A stretch of 64,000 nucleotides of DNA from NCBI RefSeq assembly GCF_009727055.1, contig NC_052356.1:5879771-5943770 (forward strand). The letters are read 5' to 3'. This stretch comes from Benincasa hispida. Taxonomy: Eukaryota; Streptophyta; Magnoliopsida; Cucurbitales; Cucurbitaceae. Under the pieces are notes generated by a model that worked only from the letters and a program-made list of their open reading frames with translations, did no database searches and was not told where the DNA came from. Below are positions 9,620 to 22,200 of the stretch, in pieces. Position 1 is the stretch's first letter. Each line of letters opens with the position of its first letter. The position numbers were made by a program, and so were the translations under genes.

Positions 9620-12600
9620 CCCTAATTTGAATACAAACAAAGCTTGAAAACGTAAGGGCAAACGTCAATTAAAATCTAGGTGTCCGATTAAGAGAAATTC
9701 TTAAACCCTAAGAAATTGTGTAGAGAGTTGGGATTTCATTTTCAAATCACATAAAAATCATAAATTTGGTAGAGAAAGTAGAGGGCAGTGAGGGTTCAGA
9801 GGATGTGTCAACTTTGGACGAGGAGATCTTCCAATTTACTCATGGCGTTTGGAGTGATTCCAAAGCCATCTGAAAGCTCTGTAAGTCTAGTTTTCAGAGT
9901 AGGGCTGCCGGAGGAAAAGCTCGAAGGAACTGGGCTGGAGTTGAGATGAAGGAAGAAGGGTCAGACTGTCGAATCAGTCTGGGCCAGTCTTGAAGATTTT
10001 GAGATTCCGGCCAAATCACGAGAAATTCTGAGCTGAAAGTGTAGGTTAAGATTCCTAAGACATTTTAGAATAAGTTTGTAGAAGAAAGTATTTCCAAATA
10101 AGGTCTGGAACTATAAGTAATTTAAGTTGTTAATTGAATCTGGATTCTAGGAGTGAAAAAGAGACCCGAGGAGCTACTAGAGTGAAAAGTTCCTAAGAAT
10201 TCGAGGTGAGTGGCTAAAATGTTTTCGAACTAAAACGTTTTAAACTGTTCTGATGACAACATTTACAGAAAGCATGTTTGCGAAAATAATTCTCATGCCT
10301 ACTAGTTTTCTAAAGTAGTTTCCAAGCAAGTTTGAATTATGATTATACTGTACATGCTTTAAAGAAAAAAGTTGTTTATAAATAGTTTTGGTAAAATGCG
10401 ATGCCGAAGTACAAGGAGAAGGCATCCACCCAACTAGATACTGAAGTACAAGAAGAAGGTATCTATTGGTACTGAAGTACGTTTGAGAAGGTACCTAGAC
10501 ACATCCTTTCTTTGAGTCCACTTAAGGTATTTGATAAAATAACTTCTTTTGAACTTGATTTCTTCAGTATAAATCTTGAACGAAAATTTGGCTTGACTTT
10601 TCTTTGAATGTGAAAACCACCGTAAAAATAATGAAGGCTTTTGCTCCAATTTGATGACGATGGCTTTGCTAGTAAAACCACGAACACTTTGCCCTAGTTT
10701 GATGATGACAACTTTGTTAATATAATAATGATGGCTTTGCCCCAATGTAGAAATGAAGGTTTTTCCCTAATTTGATGAAAGCTTTGATGGCTTTGCCTCA
10801 ATTTGATGACGATAACTTGACTAACTCCAGCTTAATGATTTGCAATGATGACTTTAAAGAGAAACGTTTTCCTCTACATTGGCTATTCCAATCTTGCAAT
10901 TTGACTTTATGTACAAGTCGTCATATGTAACTTCAAACGTCATTTCATGTTGCTTCTTTGTTGACACTCTTGATTATTCTCGTTACCAAGTAGAGGTCAT
11001 CTCCTAGGGCAACTCATTGCAAGAATTGAGATTTTAAGACTCGTTCTCAAGTCACTGACTCCTTAGTTCTCGAAAACCTTTATCTTCAATCTTAGAATCA
11101 CTTTCGACTTGAGAAAAGAGAAAAAGATAAGGGTAGAAGTGAGGACAAAAATAAAATGGAATCAAAATAGAGAAATATGGGTGATTACGAGTCTTAGTTA
11201 TGAAGCAGTATATCGTAAGAGTCCAATACTACTTCATTACCCTTGAAGACAGCTTGGTTTGGGTGGATAGTTTGAAAATTTGACCCTCATCTTATAGTAA
11301 CAGGCTAGCAAAAGGCTTTCATTTAGACAAATATAAATATTTACCATACACCTATGAGAGTTGTAGGTTTTACGATGGATTGGTAAAATAATGGTTTTCC
11401 CTAGATTCAGTATAGAGTTGGCTTGATGCAAGACTTAATATATTGAGTAATTTTTTTTAGGTCCTCACCTTAAGAGGGGTGTTTTCCCTAGTGTGATAAA
11501 TAAAACCTTGTTTGGCAATATGGTAGTATAAGGCTCAGAACATAAGATTTAGGAAGGTCAAGATAAAATTGCGTTTAACTCGAAATTTGGCTTAACAATG
11601 AAGTTCCACAAAACGGGATAAAAAGGTTGATATTTGACTATTTTCCTTTATACTCAGTGAGAGTAGTAAAACCATTTTCCTTTTTCTTTTTCTTGACTTT
11701 TTTTTTAACATTTCTGCAAATGACAATAAATCACGGTTGCTCAAGATAATCTTGCTAAGGTTTTAAATAACAATAATGATTAGAGTGAACTTAAAAGTAC
11801 TTCACTTTAAAAAGCATTTGACATACAAAAGAAGTATGTAATTTCATTTTATTCCCAATAAAGAAAATTTCATGATATGAATGATGCTTGAATGTACGTG
11901 CGTACTGAAACCTAGACCTTTCTTGTTAGAAAAACATAATAGCTCAACTTTCATATATGTATTCTTTCAAGTATTTAACTAAGCCATGGTTTGATATCAC
12001 TCTATTGCTTGCTGGATTTTTACAAAGAATTCAAAGAAATCGACTTTATTAATAACGGAAGAAGATCAAAGATCTACATTTATTTTCATAAACAAGTACA
12101 CCAAATTAAAAAGAAAGGAAACCCTAAATACTAGTGTTCGCCACTTGAAAAAATTAGCCAACTTGCTTTGATCAATGCCTGCATTTTATGTTTAAGGCTA
12201 AGACAATGTTTTGTTGAGTGCCATATAGCTCCTGCATGGTACTCATAATGGGTGTTTGGGTCATACCTCATTGGATAGGGTGGTTGTAGTGGCTCCACAG
12301 ACATTGGAGTTAAAAGGCAGTTTTGAACAATTGGGGTAAAAGCTCAGTATAGGTTATTGGAATTAGATCATAACTTTTCTATTTTTTCTGTCTTTTTAGC
12401 TTCATGACTATGAGGAGTAATTCGCCCTCTTTGATTTTGAGTTATTTTATGCAACATGTGGGTACCCAAGAAATATGCATTAAACTTCATCTTTGGATTT
12501 AAAACTAATATCGGGATTCTGTCTATTTTCTTTGTTGAATCTTCATTACTTTTAGGGACTAATTGAGTTGTGACCTTTTTTAAAGGCATTGACACTTTCG

Positions 12601-12769
12601 TTGTTATAAAATAAGGTAAGATAAGATATAATAGAATAAAAAAAAAAAAATTATTTCCTTTATTTTTCTTTGATTCCCCCTTTCCCTTTCTTCTCCTCAC
12701 GCACGCCTAAAACCCCCCTCACGCGCGTCTTTCCCTCTCTACAACCTTCGTCCTTGGGAACTGACCCCC
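9620..12769. other. 3.1 kb without a recognisable gene; degenerate short repeats
   Basis: Around 10393-10500 a unit of roughly 45 bases recurs three times with variations (key words 'gaagtacaaggagaaggcatc', 'gaagtacaagaagaaggtatc'). Around 10620-10830 the words 'gatggctttgcc' and 'aatttgatgacga' alternate about five times. The open frames here (for example 10434-10745 and 12368-12700, minus) read through these repeats or through AT-rich sequence and match no family. The region 11100-12760 shows nothing I can name. It probably consists of decayed retroelement interiors. Confidence 0.45.
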
Positions 12770-13969
12770 TGAAGAAAATCAAACACGAGGATTTCCATGA
12801 GCAGTGGGAGGATCATTTCAAATTCCATTCGAGTTGAACACAATCAATTACAGTCTAAGAACGGAAACTAACAAGTCATGCATAACAAGAAATTACGGCA
12901 TGCTAACAAGAGTATCAAGGGATAGAGTATGCATACCTTTGAAGAAATATTCTTCATGAATCCCTCGATCAGTCTGCAAGCGTCCAAGACAGCAATACAC
13001 AAATGCCACGGCCAGAACAACACGATCAACAACACGTCAAAACCAATCGAGTCACACTCGATTCAGGAAGTGAGTGAGGACACCACCACAATGGTTACCT
13101 TGGTATTCTCGGTGTGAGAGTTCAGAAGTTGTGGGATTTGTACGATCTTGGCTTGAGGAAGAAGCTGGAGGACAACGATCGAGCACATGGGAGATAAGAA
13201 GCGTCTATCGTGGTCATGTTATGATCGAGTAGTCGGCGACCTGACCACTCGTACCCATGCAAATTAAAGGACCGCCCTCAATGGCAGGAGTTCATAACTC
13301 ACTCGGGATTGAGGTCATGTTACCTGTGGTTATCCTAGTGAAGTGAAGTCTCTGTCATGAATGGTGTTATATAACGAGGCGTTAACACTTCTGGTCAAGT
13401 CTTATACAGACTCTTTGTATAGGACGCTCCCGCTCGCATGTCTCCTACATGAATGATCAGGATCAGACCATCTGTGACAAGTCACAACACTTGTGACTAT
13501 TCCACAAAGCGGACCGCATCCAGTACCTGTCTCTTATACACATCTAGATGTGTATAAGAGACAGATCTTATACAGACTCTTTGTATAGGACGCTCCCGCT
13601 CGCATGTCTCCTACATGAATGATCAGGATCAGACCATCTGTGACAAGTCACAACACTTGTGACTATTCCACAAAGCGGACCGCATCCATAACATTACCAA
13701 GATAAGGTTTCCCTCCTATATCCATATACTACAGACCATTTTGGTTATCACTTAAGACATGATCCACTTGTATGTCACCACATACATACTTAAGTTACAT
13801 ACAGATAACCAAAGATTTTAGGTTTATTGGTTTGTGGTAAAGCAAATAAAACAAACACCTGAGCAAAAGCAAGAACTGAAGTAAAACATCATATATTATA
13901 TATCACAAGCGTTCGTACAAGCTGTTTATAAACTACAGGACACGAGACTTTAGGGCATTAACCCCAACA
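12770..13969 (-). mobile_element. Family A-related LTR, minus strand, with middle part deleted
   Basis: Read on the minus strand it begins TGTTGGGGTTAATGCCC (ending at 13969) and ends TTTTCTTCA (12770). Its order parallels the LTR at 14613-16732: the 'tatacaaagagt..gtataaga' block, then 'aactcctgcc', then 'ggtaacc', then 'gcatgctgtaatttc'. The AT-rich and CGATCG-rich middle is missing, so it is about 1.2 kb (including the 166-bp artefact at 13400-13688) instead of 2.1 kb. No matching target duplication is visible (left CCCCC, right GTTTC) and no primer site lies at its inner side. Confidence 0.65.
13400..13688. other. Tn5/Nextera mosaic-end palindrome flanked by an identical 123-bp duplication (artefact)
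   Basis: CTGTCTCTTATACACATCT (13527-13545) is directly followed by its reverse complement AGATGTGTATAAGAGACAG (13546-13564). This is the 19-bp mosaic end used in tagmentation libraries, in perfect head-to-head form. The 123 bases at 13400-13522 are repeated without a difference at 13566-13688. A perfect duplication amid LTRs that are many percent diverged, joined by a synthetic adaptor, indicates a chimeric read or gap-fill. The real sequence probably holds one copy, so about 166 bases here are extra. Confidence 0.95.
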
Positions 13970-14612
13970 GTTTCCACTTTGAAAATTCAAAAATTTCCAT
14001 TTTTCCATATTTTAAAAAAAATAATAAATTCTATTTTTAATTAATAATAAATTAATTAAAACCAATTTTTGATTAGTTCATAATTAATTAAATTCTAAAT
14101 TTCAAAATTCAATTTCTTAAATTCAATGAAAATTGGAAATTAATTTGATTTTTAATTAATTAAACAAATTTAATTAATTAATTAGTTTAATATCAAATAT
14201 TAAATTAATCATACACTTAATTTTAAACATGAATCATGTTCATGTAATTGATATTTAAATCAATATTTAAGTATTATAATCTCTCCAATTTCGTTTAATT
14301 CCAATAAATTAAATGTTAATTATATCATATATAATTATACAAACCCTAATTCAAATTTGAACCTATTTAAATTCAAACCTTAATTTCAATTTGAGCATTT
14401 TCAAATTGAAATTCAATTTGAATAATTCGAATTGAAATTTAATTTGAATAATTCGAATTGATATCATTCCAAATTTACTCAATTTAATAATTCAAGGTGT
14501 TCATGTTTTACGAGCTAGTAGAGGGACCTTATGGACCAACGGATCATGAGCTCCAACAATTTTAAGATTAATTAGCTAAAACTCTTTAGACCAAATTAAT
14601 AGTATTCGTTAA
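13970..14612 (-). mobile_element. Fragment of a related LTR, minus strand, cut by the 14613 LTR
   Basis: Very AT-rich (repeated TTAATTAA words), ending in a block 'gagctagtagagggacctta..gatcatgagctcc' at about 14512-14553. The same AT-rich tract and block, in the same orientation, occur in the minus-strand LTR at 60685-62532 (about 61180-61575). It is interrupted at 14613 by an LTR in the opposite orientation, so it is the older insertion. Confidence 0.6.
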
Positions 14613-16732
14613 TGTTGGAATTGGTGTCCTAATTCTCCTGGAGTCTTGTTGTTTGTAATTATACACATTGTTTTATGAATAAAATAACTGTTATTTCATT
14701 CAGGCATTTACTCATATCCAATAAACAAAGCTCCATGGTTATCTTATGTAAACTTCAGCATGTATATGTGATATACAAGTGGATCGTGCCTTAAGTGATA
14801 ACCTAAATAGGTCTGTAGTATAAGGATTAAGGTGGGATACCTGATCTTGGTGACACTACAGATACGTCTCGTTTTGTAGAGGTTTGCAAGTGTTATAAAC
14901 TACTACAGACGGTAGATCCTGGCCATTCATGTAGAGACATGTGAGAGGGGGTGTCCTATACAAAGAGTTTGTATAAGACCGGACCACGAGATGACTAGAC
15001 TCTTTATATAACGTCGTTGATATTGGAGACTTACATCTCACCTAAACGACCATAGGTGACACGACCTCAATACTTAGTGTTTTGGGAACTCCTGCCTTTG
15101 AGGAAAATCTTTTGATTAGTATGGGTGAGAGTGGCCAGATTGCCAACTTAACATGTCTACCTTTTTGGGGACTTGTCTGATCTGGGAGCTGGGAACTCAA
15201 TTACACAAGATGGAATCCACTCCTTCCCTGAAGTAGGGGTAAGTAGATAGATTGCTCCCTTAAGGGTTGATTCCGGGGCTTGAACATAATGGCCACAACT
15301 TCTCTTTGGAAGAGAGGAGTTAGTCATAGTAGGACTATGACTTATTTTCATTAAAGGATTTAGTGGTACTTAAGGAGTTAGATGTAACTACAGGGGCATA
15401 ATGGTTATTGGCCGAGCTGTACTTACGAGCGATCTGTGAAGGGTTATCACACTGTTGATTGGTTAAGATAGACACATAATATATCTGTGGTAAGGAGAGA
15501 TTAGTTGTCGGTCTTTAGTGGAGTGTCTGGCAGTTAACGGATGGTGGATCCCATGGCTAAAGAGTTTAGTCAGTTATTCACGTACCATTGGAGCTTCGAG
15601 CTACAGGTCCATAAGGTCCCCTTGGTAGCTCAATAGATTCAAGTTAAGGATCAGTTCTTGGTGTTGATTTGAAATGTTCAAATTGACGAGAAGTAATTTG
15701 ATTATATATGATATGATCTATATGGTGTATGAGATACATCAAGTGGAGGATTAATGTAAATGAGATTTACATTAAGTGCCATGAAATAGAAAAAAAGTTA
15801 TGGTTTATATGTTTCATGAGATGCAATATTAAAACTATAGGTTATAAATATATTTTGGTAAGTTAGTTACCATTTATATTATAATAATATTAATTATTGG
15901 ATAATTATCTCTTTTTCTCTAATAACTAATTGAGTGGGAGCTTATTGGTGGTTTAATGGTAATCGTGAGATAAAAGGAAAAATGTTTTCCCAATTTTAGT
16001 TAGAAAATAAAAGAAAAATTTTTTGAAAAATGTTAATTTGAGATTTTCAATCTCGGAAATTACTCACGGAGTAGTTGTCAAGTAAATTAGATTTACTAAG
16101 CGACAACTTCGAGTTAGCTAGACGATCGTGCATTGTTTTTACACGATAGACACTCAGTTAGACGATGAGCTAAATAATCGCATAGCTTTTACTAGACAAT
16201 CACATAGCTTTTCCTAAACGATTGGGCATTGACCTATACGATAGGTAACTCCATCTCCCACTTGCTCAATCGTTTACACGATTGTGGTTCCTCTGGTTTG
16301 TTGCTCAAACCAAGTTTACATAGAGCCCACCTTCTAGCTTCTCACATTGAGAATACCAAGGTAACCTTCTTGGTGGTGTCATACTCAACTCGACACTGTC
16401 GAGGTGCTGTGGAGGCCGTTAACAGTGTTCGGGATGTTCGTGACCTTGGTGATAGCTTAGTTCGAGTGCGCGGTGTTCGTGCAGTGTAGCAGTCGTGTTG
16501 GATGAGTATTCGTGTGTTGCTGTGATCGAGCGTTCATGATCAAGGAACTTGAAGATGAGTCTACAAAGGTTTGTTGGTTCTTTCCTTGATCTGTAGTATA
16601 ACATGCTGTAATTTTTATTTTATGCATAACTGCATGTTTTCGTTTGGATTGTAATTGTAATGTTCATATACGATTGAAATTTGGAAAGATCATGTCGCTG
16701 CTCATGGAAATCCTCGTGTTCGATTTCCTTCA
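14613..16732 (+). mobile_element. Family A LTR (5' LTR, 2.1 kb)
   Basis: Begins TGTTGGAATTGGTGTCC and ends GATTTCCTTCA. After two bases comes TGGTATCAGAGTCAGG (16735-16750), a near-perfect initiator-Met primer site, so this is a 5' LTR. The same LTR occurs at 19265-22893. It contains an AT-rich part (15700-16030) and a CGATCG-word cluster (16118-16280). Copia elements usually use this primer, and the copia debris nearby is consistent, but no coding region of its own is joined to it. Open frames inside (14856-15041, 15157-15351, 16229-16604) are not genes. Confidence 0.85.
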
Positions 16733-16734
16733 AT

Positions 16735-18957
16735 TGGTATCAGAGTCAGGTTGTTCTGATATTCCAAATTTCAATTCTATTTTGAACTTCTTTTACAGTC
16801 TTTGTGGGTTTTCTGCATTTGTGTTTAATTGTTAAATGCTTTTGTTGATGGCGTTGATGAATGTTTACGGGTTTAATTGCTTTTGTTTAAAGCTTTCTTC
16901 AATTAAAAGTGTTAATTTGTAAGGGCCCCTGTGTTTTGGGGCGTAATTAACATGCTATCGAGTCTGTAATTCAAAGAATTTGAGTTAGTCGAGTCGTTCA
17001 TGATGAAGTTTCGAAGCATGGTGATGCGGTTCGCAACGAGGAAGAAGACCAAGAGTTAGTCGTATCATGTAGCCTAAGGTAAACGATCATTGGGATTTAT
17101 CTAAACGATTGTGTAGATTTTTTTTTTATACAATCGTGTAGTATTTACTAAACGGGTAAATCTTTACTTTATCGCATAGCATTGATTCCTCAATCGCTTA
17201 GGCGTTGGAGGAGACGATTGTAGTAGGAGCATTTGATGCACATCGTTTAGAAGAAGGCACGCACTAGACAATCGTGTAGTTAGCTTGCTTCATTGCTTAG
17301 ATACTACCTACACAATCGCACGGTATACGATACTAAGGCGTTCGCTACGCGATCATTTAGGCGATGATGTTTTGCCACATCATAGTCGTTTAGACGTTCG
17401 TGTAAGACTGGCATTGTGTGGAGCGTGCTAGACGATCGCTTAGTAAAAGGTACACGATCGTCGCTCAATGATCATTTAACTCTGAGAGCATTGGTAAACG
17501 ATAGAGTGAAGCATTTGTTCTTTCGTGTAGACGATCGCAGGGAGTTTGGTGCATGATGGTTGGAGACACGTTCTTTAACACAGACGGTCAAGACGCAGTT
17601 TCGCCTGTTTAAACCAGAGACTCCTTGGTTTTGTAATAGTTAGCTTTAGTTTTATGGTTTTAAGGCAATTCACCCGTTCATCGACATTTTTTTATTATAC
17701 ATGTGATTTATGGTGTTTATATGGTGAAGTGTTTGACATATAGTTTAAAACCTACCTTAGGTTGTGCAATTATTCACGCATCATGTATTATAAATGTTAT
17801 AATCTAGCATGAAGAAATTACGTGAAAGCATGCGCATGCATCATGAAATATAAGAGTTATATTTTGCATGCAGTGAGCATTATCATGTATCATCCTTTTT
17901 TATAAGTGTTATAGTCTAAGGGTGAATGGAAACATGTTGTACTTGTTTCATTGTTGTTTTGTATAAGTGTTATATAAAAGAAGTAGCAATGAATGAAAAA
18001 ATGCATTGAGCATGACACTTAGGTTGTTTAGAATCGTTATGAATGCCTTGCATGTCTTTAGCTTTGCATTGGTTTTGGTTGTTTCCATTTATAAATGTTA
18101 AATAAAAGTGTTATAAAAAAATTAGAACTAAAATCAATAAGAAAGAGTTGCATGCGGACTTAGGGTGAACTCAAGTTTTTTTAAAAAGGGTTTTAAAATT
18201 GGATTGAGATAGACCTAAGTTCAAATGGTTCTAAAGAGTTTTAGTAACCTAGGCTTAATCTTTTAAAATCGGTTTAATAGGATTAAATTGATTGGCATAA
18301 AAGATTAAATTTGTTTTAAATCTATATATAAGGGACCTTTTTTCTAAGGCGATTTCTGTCTAGGCTGGGGTTCTTAAGTTGACGGAAACGGAACACCCCT
18401 ACTAGGAACCTACCTGGAAAGGTGAATTAGATAGATTTTCTACAAGCATGCAACAATTGATCAAAGACTTCGTTAAAGGGTTTAATGGATGATGATCAAA
18501 AGTTGTTTAACTATCCAAGGTAAAAGTTACTCTTGGGCAAACCTAAAAGTCACATAGTTAAAATTCTTAGCCGTGTTTTTTTCTAAGTAAACTAAACCCT
18601 AGGTTATAAAATACTCAATGGGAGGAAGAGATGTATCTGATATGTCTATGATTCCACTCACGTTTCTCCTTGTATGTTCACACCGTGAGATTCATGCTTG
18701 GCCTCGTGGTGCCCTGGTAGCATCCCCCTTCGGATAGTGTTTGCATGAGTCAATATCAAGGTGGACGGAGAAAGTGTTTATAGTAAATAGGTGAAGGGTG
18801 TGTGTCAACACGTCCTATGATCTCTGTCATTAGTTCACACCATGAGATCATTTTGTACTCCCTCGTGACACCCTAGGAGTGTCCCCCTTTGGATGGGTTT
18901 TGTGCAGTTGGTCAAGATCAAGGTGAACTCCAGAAATGGATAGGTACAAGGGATCAA
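16735..18957 (+). mobile_element. Non-coding interior behind the 5' LTR
   Basis: Starts with the primer site and runs 2.2 kb without any gag or pol reading frame. It holds the CGATCG-rich cluster at 17083-17545. At 18680-18770 and 18834-18925 it holds two diverged copies of a block ('ttcacaccgtgaga..', 'tcgtggtgccctgg..agcatccccctt'). It ends where the Athila pol starts (about 18958). Either this is a large non-autonomous element whose right half was lost, or the junction was made by recombination. Confidence 0.55.
17083..17545 (+). repeat. Cluster of CGATCGT(G/T)TAG-like words
   Basis: Irregularly spaced words such as ACGATCATTGG, ACAATCGTGTAG, GACGATCGCTTAG and ACACGATCGTCG occur every 15-40 bases, with no constant period. 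The same word set fills parts of 1-200, 16118-16280, 21295-21785, 22300-22460, 40850-42260 and 63740-63915. Confidence 0.75.
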
Positions 18958-19264
18958 GCTTAAGGCTCTCCCTTCACACTTCAAGTATGTTTTCTTAGGA
19001 GAAGAAAAAGCATTTCTTGTGATCATATCTAGAGAACTCACATCTTCTCAGGAATGTTCACTATTAGAAACATTGAAGGATCACAAGAAAGCCCTTCTCT
19101 TTGCATGCACAGAATCATTTCTAGAGGACGGAGCTAAGGCGACAGTTCAACCTCAAAGAAGACTAAATCCAACCATGAAAGAAATTGTTCACAAGGAAAT
19201 CCTTAAGCTACTTGAAGCCGGAATAATATACTCAGTCCCAGATAGCCAATGGGTAAGTCCGATA

Positions 19265-22200
19265 TGTTGGGATTGGTGTCCTAATTCTCCCGGAGTCTCA
19301 TAGTTTGTAAGCATTGTACACATTGTTATGAATAAAATAAGAGTTATTTTATTTTGCATTTACTCATATCCAATAAACAAAGATTTGTGGTTATTGTATG
19401 AAAACTTAAGCATGTATATGAGATATACAAGTGAATCATGGCTTAAGTGATAGCCTAAAAAGGTCTGTAGTATTAGGATTAAATGAGGGATACCTTATCC
19501 TGGTGACACTACGGATATGACCCGTTTTGTTGAGGTTTACAAGTATTGTGAACTACTACAGATGGTTGATTCTGACATTCATGTGGAGACATGCGAGCGA
19601 GGGTGTCCTATACAAAGAGTTTGTATAAGACCGGACCATGAGATGAATAGTCTCTTTATATAACACCGTTGATACTTGAGACTTACATCTTGTCACACCC
19701 TCTCCCAGATTTCATTTCTTATCTAAGAGGAGGCATGAAAACAATAGATGTCACTCCTTAAAGACACCTATTGCCCATTCATTACTAGTTTTCTTTTAAA
19801 AACATTTCATATTGCAGTAGAAAACTTAATGGAATAAATGAAACCACATACTTGCTTAGGAAACCAATTTACAAGTCTCTAAATTATATTTACAACCGTA
19901 GCCCCATCCCGACTACAAACTTTTCTTTTAGCAATAATTTTATCTTGTGGCAGACCTTGACCACCCCCTGCAACCTGGACTATTTTACTACATGCAAGGA
20001 AAGCACAAAAATAAAACATGAGCTTTTGAAGCCTAGTAAGCGGAATCATAATTATAAGTCTATTTCAACTTATAACATTATAACATGAGGTTACTACGTA
20101 AACCTCCATCTCGAATGAAGCTTTTCACATCTATAAACATTCATTAACTTATGTGCACATAGTCCTCCCTTTCATGGGCTTAGAAGCTAGGCCCATCAGC
20201 CCTCTGACCATCCCATGCAAGGTTTCCTCCATAAGCTTAGGAACTAGACTTCTCGGTCCCTTAACCATCCTGTGAGATTTCATCTTAGGCTTAGGTGCTA
20301 GGTTCGTTGACCCCCTGACTATCCCAATCCCATGCTCACCTTATGGCTTAAGCATTCATTCATAAATAATAGCATATTAATTCAGAATATGCTAAAAGAC
20401 TAAAATAAGAAACCACTCACAGTGATCCGCTGGAATTGTTTTTCCTTCCCAATTCACCCGGTTTCCCTTGATCTCCTATTGAACCCTATTTCAGATTCAA
20501 ATTCAAGTTTAGATTACTCATCCTTCTGAACATTATCTCAAGACATTTCCTTCTACAAAAATGTTTGAAAATGTCTTAGCTAGCTTACCTTAAAGTTTCG
20601 ACTTGAGATTCCCTTTTGAAAGTTCGCAGTCTCAAGTTCACTCTACCTGTCTCGACTGTCTTCTCACTGGTGAACACCTATCTGTTTTCCTTAAATTTGA
20701 CAACCTTAGAGTTAGAATTTCTTCATAGCAGCCTCATACCAAAACTACATTCAATTTAAAAGCTTTTAGTTCAAAAATCACCTGATTTGCACGAGTAGTT
20801 TGGAAAAATTCTTCGTTTGAACTTGACCCAGGCGTCTATCCATACACTATGCTTCGTCCAACACCACTGTTTTAATTGACACTTCGATCAGCGTTGTTTC
20901 TCCTCTGTTCAATGCATGAATTTCTCTTATTTTCTCTCACTTACACCTTTTTAAGTGATCTTTCATAATAGAAATGTTTTATGAATTGAATTGAAGTATC
21001 TTGTCCTATTTATAAGCATTTCACCCTTCACCTTAACTTGACACCTCCACCTTTGAGCATGTCCAAGCGTTCTTCTTCCAATCTGCCAACGCCCAACCTC
21101 GTCACCTCTTGTTTAAAGTGTCTCATTCCTATTTTTCCAGCTAAACTTAGCCGATTTGCGTGTTTTCTCCTTCGCCCAGCTCAATCTGCATGGACTTTAG
21201 GCATTTCCTTCGATCACCATATGTCCAGTAAACTATTCCAGCCCACAGTTCTCAGATCCTTGTCGTGTAGTACATCGTATCATGCTTGACCATCATATAG
21301 TTTTACGCCCCATCATATAGCTCAATCGTTTAGTAAACTCTCACTCTCAACGATCTCGTGCATAGCCCATCGCATAACTGTTGCACCCATCGTTTAGCTC
21401 CATCGTGTAGCGCTGACGCCTATCGTCTAACGCATCTACCTATCGTCTAACGCGTCTGTCTATCGTACAACGCCATCGCCCAGCATCTATGCTATTGCGC
21501 ACGCCCATCGTCCAGAACTTAGCCTATCATGTAGCGCTCACGCTCATCGTGTAACGCCATCGTGTAGTCTACCGCCTGCGCATCATCTAGTGCTCAGCTT
21601 ATTGTCTAACATCCGCTCATCGCTTAATGCTATCGTTTAGTGCTATCATATAGCGCTATCGTCCAGCTTCTATGCTTATCGTCTAAAACTTACACTGATC
21701 ATGTAGTGCCATCGCCCATCGTATATCTCTATCGTGTAGTGCATCGCTTCACATCATTTAGTGTCGCTTGAAGCTACACGATCGTCTAGAGTTTAGTCAG
21801 TTATTTACGTACCGTTGGAGCTTCAAGCTACCGGTTCATAAGGTCCCCTTGGTAGCTCAATGGATTCAAGTTGAGAATTAGTTTTTAGAGTTGATTTGGA
21901 ATGTTCAAATTGATAAGAGGAAATTCAATTATATATGATATTATTGGTGTGATGTATGAGATACATCAAGTGGAGGAGTAATGTAAATATGATTTACATT
22001 AAGTACCATATAATAGAAAAAGAATTATGGTTTATATGTTTCATGAGATGAAATATTAAAACTATAGGTTATAAATATAATATGGTAAGTTGGTTATCAT
22101 ATTTATTTATAATGATATTAATTATTTGATAATTATTTTTTTTTATCTAATAACCAATTGAGTTGGAGGTTATTGGTGGTTTTATGGTAACTGGGAGATA

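Noticed and set aside
13527..13564. A natural bacterial Tn5 or a natural palindromic element
   Set aside because: Only the 19-bp engineered mosaic end is present, doubled head-to-head with no transposon genes, which fits a library adaptor artefact.
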